DNA of 64,000 nt, taken from Poa pratensis (taxonomy: Eukaryota > Streptophyta > Magnoliopsida > Poales > Poaceae). The notes below the pieces were generated by a model, which searched no databases, was not told the DNA's origin, and saw nothing but the letters and a program-made list of their open reading frames with translations. Made by a program: the position numbers and the translations under genes. The stretch spans positions 56,468,617 through 56,532,616 of the forward strand of contig CAMZMU010000059.1 of NCBI GenBank assembly GCA_947311845.1. The letters run 5' to 3'. Each line of letters opens with the position of its first letter. The stretch's first letter is position 1. Shown here piece after piece: positions 1-12,540 of this stretch.

Positions 1-2282
1 GTTTATTATTTTTTATGAATACTAGGACACATATAATGATACAATGCGAATATTTTCCATTTATTTGAAATTTTCAATTTCGTACGCCGATTTCAAAATA
101 CGATCAAAACGACGGACATGACCATTCGTAGCTAGTGGGTGGATCTTGCGAAACTATTGTTGTATCTCTGATGAAATGGGTACTTATGTACCCAAAAATG
201 ATCTTTTCAAAAAAATCATGAGCAAAATACGAGTCACCAGTAGTTCAACTTTGACCCGCTTCCTGCTGAATCGACAATTTTTTATTTTTGACTAGAGGTG
301 GATGGAAACCGTTTGATGTGCAACAATTTGGTTATTTGTACATAAAATGTGTTATAGTATTTCTAAAAAATGTAGTGCACCAATTGTGCAACATAATTTT
401 GGTAGCTGTTTCACAAAACAAAACAACTTTTGCACTAGGAAAATGAAAAATGATTTTTTTGTGCAAGGAAAATGAAAATTTTATTCGAAAACATTGTTCA
501 CGGTTTCAAGATGCACGTTTGTGCTAAATATGGGAAAATTTGAACAAACTATGTCATAAATGTGGCCATAACATTCGTCATTTAACCTCAAAGTTATGAA
601 TCTTCATTGATGATAGCTCATTTCTTAGAACACTTTTTTCAAGAATATTGTCGTATTCTATGTTTATTATTTTTATGGATACAAGGACACATATAATGAC
701 ACAACGTGAAGGTATTCCATTTATTTGAATTGTTTTCGTATGCCGATTTCAAAATACGGTCAAAACGACGGACATGATCATTCGTAGCTAGTGGTTGGAT
801 CTTGCGAACTATTGTTGTACCTCGATGAAATGGGTACTTATGTACCCAAAAATGACTTTTTCAAAAAAATCATGAGCAAACTACGAGGCACATGTAGTTC
901 AAATTTCACCCGCTTCCTCCTTAATCGACAAAAAATATCTTTTTGATGAGAGGTGGAAAAAACCGTTTGACATGCAACAATTCGGTTATTTGTACATAAA
1001 TATGCTCTACTATCTTATAATATAGTGCTCCACTTTTGCAACATAATTTTGGTAGGTGATTCACAAAAAAAAACCCAATTTTTGCACTAGGAAAATGATT
1101 TTCCTGCAAGGAAAATGAAAACTTTATTTAGCAACATTGTTAATGGTTCCAAGTACACGTTTCTGCCAAATATGGGCAAATTTTAAAAAACTATGTAATG
1201 ATTATGGTCATAACATTCGTCATTTGGCCTCAAAGCCATGAATCTTCATAGATGGTAGCTCATTTCTTAGAACACTTTATCAAGAATATTTCCGTATTCC
1301 AAGTTTATTATTTTTTATGGATATTAGGACACATATTATGACACAACGCGAAGGTTTTTCATTTATTTGAATTTTTTGGAATTTTGTATGCTGATGGTCA
1401 AAACGCCGGACATGACTGTTCGTAGCTAGTGGTTAGATCTTGCTAAACTATTGGTGTATCTCTGATGAAATGGGTATTTATGTACCCAAAAATGACTTTT
1501 TCAAAATATCATGAGCAAACTACGAGGTACATGTAATTCAAATTTGACATGTTTCCTTGAATCGACATAAATTGATCTTTTTGACGAGAGGTGGATGGAA
1601 ACCGTTTGACAAGAAACAATTTTTTATTTGTACATAAAATATGCTCTTCTATATAAAAAATATAGCGCTCCAATTTTGCAACATAATTTTGGTACACGCT
1701 TCACAAAAAAAAATCCAATTTTTACACTAGGAAAATGAAAAATGATTTTTTCGTGCAAGGAAAATGAAAACTTTCTTTGGCAACATTGTTAACGGTTCCA
1801 AGATACACTTGGTGCCAAATATGCACAAATGTTAACACACTTATGTCATGAATATGACCATAACATTCATCATTTGGCCTCAAAGACATGAATCTTCGTA
1901 GTTGATATCTCAATTCTGATAACACTTTCCCAAGACAATTGTCGTATTCCAATTTATTTAATGGATACTAGGACACATATAATGACACAACGCAAACGTT
2001 TTCCATTTATTTGACTATTTTTGAATTTCGTATGCCGATTTCAAAATATGGTCAAAAGGGCGGACACGACCGTTCGTAGCTAGTGGTTGGATCTGGCGAA
2101 ACTATTGTTCTAACCCCGATGAAATGGGTATTTATGTACCCAAAAATGATTTTTTTTTTAAATATCATGAGGAAATTACGTTGCGTTCAAATTTGACCCG
2201 CTTCTTGCTGAATCGACAAAAAATGTATTTTTACGAGAGGTGGATGGAAACCGTTTGACATGCAACAATTTGGTTATTTGTA
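1..2282. repeat. Tandem array of ~650-bp units (about 3.5 copies)
   Basis: Four unit starts sharing a 'tttatta...atggatactaggacacatat' type motif occur near 1, 662, 1303 and 1952, giving periods of about 640-660 bp. The last unit stops near 2282. Units share blocks such as 'gaaatgggtacttatgtacc', 'ggtggatggaaaccgttt' and 'catttggcctcaaag'. No long reading frame exists. The units show weak similarity, in inverted orientation, to the 640-bp units inside the CACTA element at 47.4-49.2 kb (shared pattern around 'acattgtt...ccaagatacac'). The array may therefore be a remnant of CACTA internal repeats; that origin is inference. The left edge is cut by the window. Confidence 0.85.
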
Positions 2283-2577
2283 AAATGAGGTTCAGTTAAC
2301 AATAATATACCAGCAAGCATGACCTCAATTACCAACAGTTGACAGTAAAACACATAATCCCCAGCCACTAACAAACAATGTGCAAACCACCTGCTACGAC
2401 AGGAATACTCCAGCGTCTAAGGTTATTGGTTTTAATGAAGACAGTATGTCATTTGCCTCTACACCTAGTACTAGGAAAATCCATCTCTCTGCATCTTAGA
2501 TTTAGTCCACTTGATCAGGCACACAAAAACTTCCCAGGAAAACGGTATGGCATTTTTCCAACCAATATAGAGTTGAG
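2283..2577. other. Intergenic, nothing recognised
   Basis: AT-rich to mixed sequence between the tandem array and the CDPK relic. It lies on the 3' side of the relic and could include its old 3' UTR, but no polyadenylation motif or repeat boundary was convincing. Confidence 0.4.
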
Positions 2578-2718
2578 TTAGGTGCTGCTGGGATTCAAGA
2601 TGTCGCCGAGATTCAGTTGCAAGCTGTTCCTCATGGTCCGCCTCCCTGTCGCCCCAGTGTTGCCATTCCTCGTCATCGCCGTGAACTCGTTGTAATCGAT
2701 TTGCCCAGCACAGTGATC
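2578..2718 (-). pseudogene. Relic of the last exon of a calcium-dependent protein kinase (CDPK)
   Basis: The minus strand reads AGQIDYNEFTAM followed by TGRRTMRNSLQLNLGD and ends at a TAA at 2580-2578. This matches the last EF-hand and C-terminal tail of plant CDPKs, where the loop is normally D-x-D-x-D-G-Q-I-D-Y-x-E-F. Here the first half of the loop reads DHCAGQIDY, so the acidic calcium ligands before the glycine are degraded. No kinase domain, autoinhibitory region or other EF-hands were found in the next 1.7 kb upstream on the same strand. It is best read as a translocated or captured gene fragment that can no longer bind calcium. The family call rests on motif recognition, without alignment. 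Confidence 0.7.
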
Positions 2719-2726
2719 CGATTGGA

Positions 2727-3235
2727 AGTTAGAAAACGAACAAAACAGAAAACCATGGTGATGGAACATCATTATAGATTAGATTATAGGACTCACTTCG
2801 GTTGTCGTCACTCATTGTCACATCATCCTGTACAAAGATTGGGTCAACAATTTTCTTATATGAAATCAGGGAGGAATGTTAAGGCATCACATTTTTTTAC
2901 TTGGTGATCCTCCAGACCATCAAGTATATCATGCCACATATCGAGACAGGTATGAGGCGATGAGCGGGTCTTGCGGGGTCATTCTGACCGTGTAGGCGAC
3001 GACCAAACATCTGAGGTCAAAGATGGTAGTAATTTGAAGCGCTATCATCCTCGTTGGAATGGAATGTACACCCAGACGTAATGAGTACGGGTATTTTTTT
3101 TATGTTCCCTTAACACAGGTGCATTGTTCATTGATTCATATGAATACCATCTCATAAACATTTACATAGTGTTGGGGCAAATTAGTGGTGCAAATACAAC
3201 ATCGTGCTTACACTTTGAGTAATCTTTGAAATTAT

Positions 3236-3269
<34 letters not shown>

Positions 3270-4425
3270 TGTCCGTAGGGAAGTTCCGCCACCGGAAGAG
3301 ATTGAGCAACCAAGTAATTAGTTAGGGACGCCAGGGAAAAAATTAAACAGAGTAAACTTAGTTTTCTAATTTTTCACAGTGATGTCGGGCCCTTCCAGCC
3401 TTCTCCGACTTTGTATTCACCTATTTCAACCTGGTGAGGCGGTGACGACGGCGAGCAACTGCTTCTGGAACAGGGGCGCTAGTTACAACTTAGGTGGGTG
3501 CCGGTGAGGCTATGACCGTCGGAGGAGAATAAGGTATAAAATTAACATTATTAAACTTATATTTTTTTACATGTTTATTATTTCAATTTTGAGATGTTTG
3601 TAATGGCAAAACATTTTTTCAATGACACATAAACTGCCGGTGAATCAACGTGGAAGGGCTTCCAATCCTAATTTACATACATTAATCTCCCCATCGCCTT
3701 GATAAAGGATCCACCCAAACTCTGTCAGTGGTGTATTTTAATAGACAACCATTCAAATATTTGGATCTCAAGCATTGTATCTAGCTGAGTTTACAGTAAT
3801 AATTTTGAGCTCATACTTGCATGTAATTGGAGAAGTAATGCTTTTTGGACATGGTCATGCTTAAACCTTATGTTGGCTAAGATATAACATTTTTTTCTTC
3901 TAACATATATTGTCACATCGGTAACTTGTCTTATGGGGTGCTAAAAACAAGCATGAGAGTGGCCTCAAGGAAAACATATTTTTTCAATGGTGCCTATCTA
4001 AAACATAGTCAATACTCCACAGCTCATATGAAAATGATCTTGACGTCTCTAAATAAAACTGGCTTCACTGAAAGTTTGCACACTGGATTGGCTAACTTCC
4101 ACAAGGATTGGGTCTTGCGGAATCACCATTTCAGCCTGACGGTCGCGAAAACAATGCCAAACAAGGGACTAATAATAACCTTAATAGGTTTATTTGTTCA
4201 TTCAAGAGATCCTAAACAAAAAAAAAATGAAAAAAAAATCTGTACAGGCTGACGGGCCACCCAGCAGAAGGCCCAACGGAAACTACTACTAGTACAAGTC
4301 TCAGGTGATGATGATCAGCACTGCTCCCTCTACCGCCTAAAGTTCAAATGAAACGCTCATCTTGCTGCTATCTAACCCTCGCCCAGAACCGAGTTCCGGG
4401 ATACAACTCTCGTCTAAGGTTCTTC
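2727..4425. other. Intergenic sequence downstream of the kinase gene, with a 32-base C run
   Basis: No gene was recognised here. A pure C homopolymer of 32 bases occupies 3238-3269. The part next to 4425 should hold the 3' UTR of the minus-strand kinase gene. A weak reading frame at 3926-4252 has no recognisable motif and AT-rich codon use unlike the neighbouring exons. Confidence 0.5.
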
Positions 4426-7400
4426 TCAGGGCTGGAACCTTGCGGAAGGGCCCGAGTCGCCGCCGCTGACCTCGAACTCACTCGAGCTCGCCTTGGACTC
4501 AGTATCAGCGTTCCCGCCTGCATGGCCCCTCCGGCTCCTCCGGTCCTGAAACGTAAGATCACAGCAAAAGAAGAATCAGTGAATAGACATGGTACGTAGG
4601 ATAATACAGTATGGCAGTGCACTGGTACCGACCTCACGTGACGGGACGTCTTCTGCCTCGAGCATCCGGACAACATGGCCCATGGAGGGTCTCTTCTCGG
4701 AATCCGGGTCAACACACCTCAGCGCCACCAGGAGGGTGCGCTTGAGAGCCCGGATGGTCGGCTTCACCTCCATGTCGCGGTCCACCACCTCATCGGCCCT
4801 TCTCGTGCCCACCATCATCTTGAGCCACTCCACCAGATGCACCTGCAGGGCATCCATGCAATCGTTGATTAACATTCACAGCTCTGCCGACATGGTAACA
4901 CAAAAACAAAAGATAATGACCACTAGTATGTAGTCCTGAGCATGCACGATACGTTTGAGATAGTAAAATATATGCTCACCTCATTAGCTGGCCGACCATA
5001 ATCGACAGGATCCCTCCCAGTCACTGCCTCCAGTAGCAGCACACCAAAACTGTAGACATCGCTCTTCTCGTTTAACAGACCTGTGTTGGCATATTCAGGT
5101 GCCACATACCTGAAAGGATGATAGAATAGAAGTTCAGTGGTCCCATAAAGCTAACTGATTTAGTATATGAAGAACCAACTCATCGACATTTCAAATCCCC
5201 TACTGTATATGATATCAAACATTTCCATGACTAAAGTCAGGTACTACAAATACAAAATCACAATAACGTACCCAAAAGTTCCCATAACTCGAGTTGTGAT
5301 ATGGCTCTTCCCTGCACCCAACAGCTTAGCCAATCCAAAATCAGAAAGCTTTCCGTTGAAATCCTCGTCGATTAAGATGTTGCTTGATTTGATATCACGA
5401 TGAACAACTTTTGGTTCTATAGCTTCATGTAGATAGGCAAGCCTGTGTATCGTTTAGTTTCAGAAAATGTCTTGCCCAACTAAAACTATGCATAAACAAA
5501 AGGGATAAATAGATGGATGATTCGATTCTTACGCCTTAGCAATTCCAAGAACGATTTTCATCCGAGCTTCCCAAGTAAGAACACCGTGTTGCCGCATGGC
5601 GCCGTGGATCCACTGTTCTAAGTTTCCGTTATTCACATACTCATACACAAGCATCCTGGGACAAAATAAGTCCAGTGATATGGTGTAAGATGAAATAAAT
5701 CATATACCAGAAGATGCATAAGAAAATCCACACGATGTACATCCATCATAAAGTATTAGCACAAAGAGCTGAATCATGATGGTTAAAGCATAAACCAACA
5801 TTTGTCTTGTAGAAACTTGAACTGCTTATGTACTACTGAATTCTGCTTATGTACTGAGACAGGAAGTTACAACAATGAGTATGACGCTGGTATATTCATT
5901 TCATCATGAAGTGAACACAAAATTATATTGCTTCGATTACAAAACAATTCTCAGTCCAACAGTCTGCTACCATAAATTTGATGGATGTTTTGTTCAAAGG
6001 GAAATCCTAAATTGTTCAACTTCTTTAGCGAGATGGATACCTAAGAGGAGAGGAACTAACATATTTAATTAACTACATCCACCCACATCCAAGTGCAAGT
6101 AAACCAGATCTTGGATGGTGGGGATGTACACCCACACCTTCCACCAACTGAGCTAAGCTCAGTTCCTATGTCTCTGAAATAACAAATTGCAAAATCAAAA
6201 TTTGTTTCTAACACATGTGTACAGTGGGTTGGCTGTAAAATTGTCAAACATGCTTGAGTAAGACACCAGGGACCTAGTTATTAGGTAATAGATGCCAGGG
6301 GCTTTGCCTCCTTTTCGAAAAAATGGCAGCTTCCTATCTTGATGGCTATTTAAGTAGCCTTGACTAATGCCAAGCCCTATTGCTTGATTTTCTGTAGAGC
6401 CATACCGAGCTAGCCATGACAGGTTACTAGGTTATGTGAATGGTGGCAGCCTGAATTTGGGTCAAGGGTCTGTTTAGTACAACAGTTTGTCGCCCTAGTA
6501 TTTATGGAAAGAAATGCCTGACTCTGATGACACATGTGCACACCTATGCGGCTATACCTACAGTAGCTGTGCTCATGTAATAAGATGTTCATGTATTTTA
6601 TTGGTCTCTAATGAAGTATCTTTCTGATCCAAATCACATTTTCCACCTTAATATGCTAGATATTCTTGGGCAATTTAAATACTTCTGAAAATATGAAGGT
6701 ATCAAGGGCTCCTGTTTGAGTAGTATTGTCCAGCAGTCACCACATTTCCCAAGTTCAACAATGCTAGTTGGAAGAGGGTTCGCAACCAGAGAAGTATCAC
6801 ACTCTATTAAGAGAGGTGGCATTTAGGTGCCGTTACAGCCTTTGTAAGCAGAGAGAAGAAAGTATTGTACTGACCAATGAACAAGAGAAACTACCAAGGC
6901 ATGAAGTAGTTTTTTTTGTGTTTCTACCCCAAAAGTCATCATGGTCCAGATATTTAAAGGTTTTATGTCTTTAATGAGCAATAGTTTAATACATTATGGA
7001 AGAATTAAGAATTGATTAGGGTTGCCAATTATGAACAAATTTGCAAACTATAATAAGTATCGTTGAAGATCATAAACTGCATCTTCATGTCCATAATAAG
7101 AACCACTGAACCAAAAGCAAAATCGAACAAATTGAGATAATGCCCTACAGAGGGTTTGGCTGCAGGTCATTCTGTATTAGATAAAACCTGACCGGTAAAT
7201 TTATGAACAAAGAGATGTCATGCAGAAGACATGTCTGTACAAGGGTTCACTTCTATATGTAAACTGTGTGTTTTTTGGGACATACATTATTATGAAGTTG
7301 AATCAAGCTACAAATGTTCGAAAGTTTCTTGATGAAAATTATTGACAGGACAGGAATTTCTTATTTATTCAAGAATTAATCACCGAGCGAGTCTAGTGTG

Positions 7401-8378
7401 CAAGTGTGTATAAATTGGTATCAATCCTAACTAAAGCTGTTATAGCATAAACATAACTAGCCATCCATTGGTGCTGGTGACTGACCTGTGGATTCCCTCA
7501 ACGCAATATCCAAGCAGGCGGACAAGATTTTTATGCCTGACGTGGCCAATAGCCTCAACTTCAACCCTGAACTCCTTTTCTGCCTGGCCCCTGTAGTGCC
7601 ATATCAAAACAGAATCAATATGATGACAACACGCAAAGGATAGCATACTATTTCAAGTTTTGCAAAAAAGTGCTAGTCTTTCAAAGATCAAATCTAATTC
7701 AGAGCTCCTTACATGTTATTCAGAAGCTTTTTAATTGCAACATCAGTCCCATTTATGAGTCGACCGCGGTAAACTACTCCATATCCACCCTCTCCAATGA
7801 TATTCTCCTTAGAAAACCGGTTCGTTGAATGCTCCAGATCTCTCAGAGTAAACCAATGGCCCCAGCCTAGGTGTGAAAATTCCGGGAGACCGACCAGAGG
7901 AGATGCAGAGACAGTTGCATACTGAGAGTACTGCCTCCTAGCGTTGCCCGAGTTGCCTTCGTCACCAGAATATGCACTACCAGTCCTATCACATTGGTAG
8001 GCCGAGCTGCATTGGCTCAAATTGTCAGCGTCGCTTGATTTTGTCCTGACCAAGTGCCCAGCATTTTCCCGGAATCTTTATCATGAGGCTTCTCCTTCAC
8101 CGTCAACGCATGGCTCTCCTGCACTTGGTAGTTCTCAACAACAGCATGCTGGCGCACTTCATCCACCGCAATCTCCTTGGATACATCCGGGATTTGGGAT
8201 ACCGGGATCTTATCGAAAGTCTTCTTCGGCTTCCTCCGATATATGGACCAGAAGCACATGAAGCCTAGTATGCAGAAGATCACCACCCAGATACTGATGC
8301 CGATCACTATCCACAGCCTCAACCAAACGGCGGCGTCTTGGTTGATAGCTCTGCGCGTAGGCTCTCGCCTGTCGGCAT
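4426..8378 (-). CDS. Receptor-like serine/threonine kinase (At5g18500/At2g42960 type), frame broken twice in exon 1
   Basis: Seven coding exons with GT-AG introns: 8378-7713, 7590-7486, 5655-5533, 5442-5272, 5109-4980, 4842-4633, 4545-4426 (TGA). The protein would be about 508 residues, close to the roughly 480-510 usual for the family. It has a short N-terminus, one membrane segment ([18 protein letters not shown]), a Ser-rich juxtamembrane stretch ([15 protein letters not shown]) and a full kinase domain: [30 protein letters not shown] and [12 protein letters not shown]. It should sit in the plasma membrane and phosphorylate Ser/Thr; no ligand-binding ectodomain is present. The start ATG at 8378 lies in [19 protein letters not shown], matching family N-termini, but the frame is lost near 8323 just before LRLWIVIG and again near 8057 between KML and HLVRTKSS. 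Exon lengths total 1525; adding two bases gives a multiple of three. Either this is a pseudogene or the assembly dropped two G bases. All later exons are intact and in phase. Confidence 0.85.
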
Positions 8379-8404
8379 CTCTATTCGTGAGCAGCCTACA
8401 GCCC

Positions 8405-9650
8405 TGCACCAGGATCAGTAATGTAACATCAGCTTAGCATTCATTCGGTCAAAAGAAATGTCCTAAGCAACGTAGCAATTAATTGATCACGGCAAGAAGA
8501 CAAGCTAAGGATTTAATATCAGAACATGGCATGAACATCATTAAACACAGCAAAGAAAACAAGGTGAGATTAATATCAGAGCATGTCATACACTTCACTG
8601 AACACATCAACGATGTAGGCTAAGGTTATTGTTACGTTTCACTGAACACAGCAAGAAAGACGAGCTGAGATTAATATCAACGAAGACAAGCTGAGGTTAA
8701 TATCAGAACATGACATACACACTTCACTGAACACATCCACCAACACATGCTGAGATCATTACCAGAACACGACACACACACACTGAACACAGCAAGAGAC
8801 AAGCTGAGATTGGCATATGTGGGAAAGCCGCGTCTACATTAAACCATGCTTATCTGAACGATGACAACATAAATACAACAACAATAATAAGCCAGTCTAC
8901 ACTACAGAGAACATAAAGCAATCATTATCCATAATAACAAACATCAAAAGAGGAGGAAATGGGAAGAACATGTTCGAGGCGCAAGTTCCATGTGAGGCGA
9001 ATTAAAAAGAGCGAGGCTATTGATGAGGAGGAGGAAATCGTGTGCTCTGCTCTCCGACCGACTACCTGCCCCCTCCCAAGACGACGAACACTGCTCCCCT
9101 GGGAGCGCAGCGCACAGCTAGCCCAGATCAAGAACACCGCGTATTGTCACCGGGATTTATAGGAGGAAACAAATCGGGCATTTGCAGGAGTTGAGGGGAA
9201 ACCAAAATATCGGTCCCCGTCAAATCAAAACTTTCCCCTTTACCATTAGCTGGGCTGGAAAAGATTCGATCCGCTTCCTTCCTTCCTTCCTCGCTACCCA
9301 ATCTAATCGAATCAATCGCGAGCTCGCGGTAACCGCATTTGAACAAGAAATAAATAGGATCCAAGAAGCAGAGCTCACACGGGATGGACGGACGGACGGA
9401 CACCTACAGCGGCTGGCTCCAATGCGAACCAGGCAGGATACGAGGGGAGGAGACTGAGGTCGAAAACGAACCTTTCGAGCAAGCAACGGCCGGCGAGGTG
9501 GCCGGCCACCACCGGCTCTAGGGTTCTTGGACCTGTGTTGATGGCAGTAGAACCGCACTGTCGGTAACTGCCCCCACGCCTTACTCCCGCCGCCGCCGCC
9601 CCTGGTTATTCCTCCAGCCGAGCCCACGGTGAGTGACTAGCTAGATATGG
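8405..9650 (-). other. Probable 5' leader and leader intron of the receptor-like kinase
   Basis: A good acceptor (TGGTGCAG) ends at 8405, 26 bases upstream of the kinase ATG. A possible donor (GAAAG/GTTCGT) lies at 9472/9471, which would make a leader intron of about 1.07 kb behind a GC-rich leader exon from roughly 9473 to 9650. Leader introns are common in such kinases, but this splice pair is a prediction. Within the intron, 8497-8815 holds a degenerate minisatellite of about 85-95 bp built on 'aagctgagattaatatcaga' and 'cacttcactgaacaca'. Confidence 0.45.
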
Positions 9651-9794
9651 TGCGTCGGCGAGGGAGGCTGGCCGGCGGCTCCGGGGCAGCACAGCAGTGT
9701 GGTGGATTGTGAGGAGGGAGAAGCAGGGGACAAGAGCGGAAGGGGGAGCATTAAAGTTTGGGTCGTCACTGCTGCTCTGCTCAGTGTGTGTGCA

Positions 9795-11760
9795 CAAATA
9801 AAAAGAAATGGGAACAAAAACAGCTGTGGCGCCCTATTTGCTAGGGGCACAACAGATGGTGGTGTGACTGTCAAAGTTGATGATACCCTAACTATACCAC
9901 TAATATATTTACTAGATATAAGTGTACTTAAAAACTATAAAAAAAGTATTAGCCAAACCTAGAATAGACTACATCATGTAATTAAGCCATGACAAACAGT
10001 ATGGGAACACGGGTACGACGACTGATAGATACATGTGCCACGTGTAATTCGATGAGTGGATACGTGGTGCTTGATGATCTCAACAATGTCGCTACGTGTA
10101 GTACGACATCATCTGCGATATGCCACCGGTAACCGAAAGAGGATCTTTTGGAATCGACAAGACACGCTAGGCGTCAAACATGAGATTTGGTTATTCCTGT
10201 CGAGACCCTTCTTTTGGAAACGACGACCGGACATACGCACATTCACACGAGGCGTTGTTTTGGCATATACATCGTTTGTTTGTAGCCTCGCATGACGTCA
10301 AACCTAGAGTTTGAACTATGACGACCTTATGGATGCAGCCAATTATTCCGGTGATACTAACAATGTCGTGACATGATGCCCGTACCAACTAAATGCACTC
10401 TGCGACAAGATATGAGCGTCACGGGGATTCCGATGACCAGTAAGAAGAAGACAAAAGGAAAAGGGTATGCAAAGAAGAATGTACGGGACCGAGCAAACAA
10501 CTCACGAGAACGAGCTGTGGCTCGATGGTTGTGGTTGGCAGTGGCCACACAGCCCATCCCAGGTTCGAGTCCCTTAGTGGCCGAATTTCCTGGGATGTCT
10601 CACCGAGGCTTTGCCTCTTCAATAAATCTCCTCTCACGCATGTGTGCTCCATACGACTAATGATCCTTCGGGACACTGGGTAAACTTGCGTGCTGTGCCT
10701 ATAGTTATAGGATCTAGGCTTGTACACTAGGGGTGTGCGTGAGTGTGGTGTTGAGTTGGTGTACGAGTTCAGATACTACAGCTGTAACACAGATCGAGGA
10801 GTGTCAAAAAAAAAAAAACAACTCACGGCGATACGACAATGACCTGGATGTGTTATAATTTACCAGATAGGTCGAATTTATCGATACTGCCCCAATCGGT
10901 ATCACTTAACTAGTAGCTCATTCTTTTTAGAAATTCTTTAATAGCTCCTTCCATGTAAACAAAACACTTTGGGTCCGTTTTGGAAGCTTCGGTCTTTGAA
11001 AACTTCTGTTTCAAACTATTGAATATTTTGACGTGTTTGGATACAATATGATTACCGAGGTTTGAAAACTAAAAAAAGTCCAAAATTGCATTTTTTTTCG
11101 AGTAAAAGGAAACTATAGTCTAGACATGTTTTTCCTATACTGAAGTATTGTTTAAAACTGAAGTGTTCGAAGACGAAATATTTCAATTTTGCCTCCACAA
11201 GCTCACCCACACGCGTCCAGGGCCATGATCGAGGACTGGGGTCCACACGCCATAGGGACTGCGTGATCTCCCGTGTAGCCTAGCAGCGTGAACCACGCAC
11301 GCACGCACGCAGCCGGTGCGAGGGTCAAACAGACGCTGCTTTCATGGGCGGCCCGGTCCCACCTGGCCGTGAGGAATGGGCTAGCTCCCGGGCTGGCCCG
11401 GCCCATGGCGTAACACTAGGAGTGGACGGTGACCCACTCAGAAAAAAGGTAGGAGTCGACTGCATGCACGTGAAAGATGAGCATGGTTTATTTGCCCGAA
11501 TTTTATCTGACGGATTGATTGATTTTATCTTGTGTGCACGTCATAAGGTAGGAGTGTCGTTTTCATCAGCTGGGCGAAAACGATGGACGACGATTTCCCG
11601 TCTTGTGTCGTGCAAATCCGGCCTATCTGTCTGACCGACGGGTAGGGCCGTTTAACAAGACAGGACCCGGATAAGATGCATGGAGTAGGTGCGAAAAATT
11701 GGGCACCGACAAAAGGACGATACTACGATTCGGTTAACAACATTGTAAAATTTTGAATTC
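9795..11760. repeat. Segmental duplication, copy A
   Basis: This segment pairs in direct orientation with 18655-20110. Shared anchors run in the same order: 'ggaacaaaaacag' then 'tgtggcgcc', 'ctagatataagtgtactta', 'ttttggaaacgacgacc', 'gtaccaactaaatgcac', 'catagggact/ata' with 'cgtgtagcctagc', and 'ggataagatgcatggagta'. Copy A is longer because it holds a SINE (10507-10815) and about 200 bp of AT-rich extra sequence around 10970-11190. No protein-coding gene is supported. Divergence is substantial, so the duplication is not recent. Confidence 0.75.
10507..10815 (+). mobile_element. tRNA-derived SINE (Au-like) with intact target-site duplication
   Basis: A pol III A box (tggctcgatgg, 10518-10528) and B box (ggttcgagtcc, 10562-10572) have tRNA-like spacing. 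The 5' head matches the style of the grass Au SINE. The element ends in a run of A. A 12-base direct repeat, aaacaactcacg, flanks it at 10495-10506 and 10816-10827. The homologous copy B lacks the SINE, so insertion followed the duplication or hit copy A only. Confidence 0.85.
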
Positions 11761-12540
11761 GCCGCTTTTTTTGAAGTTCTCTATGTTCATTTTTTTTTGT
11801 TCTTGCAGCATGGTGGGCTGCCAACCACGTGTGTGTTAAATAGGCTCTCCTAATTTAAGTAGTACCAAGCTAACGAGGAATAGTATTGATTCTACGATTA
11901 TTCTACTTAGGGAACGTGCCCTAGCAATGAACTCCGTCCGGCGCGTCAAGATTTGTGCTCGGCCACAATCCAAGCATCGCGAACGTGGTCATTTGGGCGT
12001 AACGGGCGCGCCGACACTGCGGGTGGGCAGATCCGGTATTCGCGCGACGTAAAAAGCCGTTGCCTCTCTTACCAGGCACGCTGACGGGTGTGGACCCGAG
12101 CCACGTCTCTCATTTCCCCTTGCCCATTTCTCTCTCCACCCTCTTCTCCTCTCCGGCGATTTCGTGGTGCGGGGACGTGGGCCGACGAGGACGCTCCACA
12201 GGCGGGGACGCGCGTTGGATGGAGTCTCAGCAAAGGAGGACAAGCGCCGACGGGGAAACTCACAGGCGGGGACGCGCGCCGGCGAGGACGCTCCACAGGC
12301 GGGGGACGCGCGCCGGCGATGACGCTCACAGGCGGGCGACGCGCACCGGCGGCCGGATCCCGGAGGGCTGCGGTGAGTTTTCTAGATTTTAAGCGGTGGT
12401 GGCTTGATCTACTTCTCTGGCGCTCACATCACTCAACGCCTCATGTGATTTCCGTAGGGTTCGAGCGGGGGAGAGCTCGTCGCCCGCTCTGGGACGTGTG
12501 ACCGGCTAGCGGCGTCGACCGGAGGTGTGTCCTATCGAAT
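11761..12540. repeat. GC-rich block with a ~36-bp minisatellite
   Basis: From about 12180 to 12360 the motif 'cacaggcggggacgcgcg' followed by 'ccggcgaggacgct' recurs about five times with small changes. Upstream is a C/T-rich stretch with the look of a 5' leader (about 12070-12160). Downstream are GTGAGT (12372) and a CG-rich exon-like piece. It may be the 5' end of the transposon-like region that continues to 18640. No recognisable protein is encoded; open frames here come from the repeat. Confidence 0.55.

Noticed and set aside
8017..8409. Kinase start at 8409
   Set aside because: The codon there is GTG, not ATG, and the first 30 residues are out-of-frame reading of the real N-terminus that starts at the ATG at 8378.
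10507..10575. Possible tRNA gene
   Set aside because: A and B boxes are present but there is no cloverleaf acceptor stem, and the sequence continues into a SINE body with poly(A) and target duplication.
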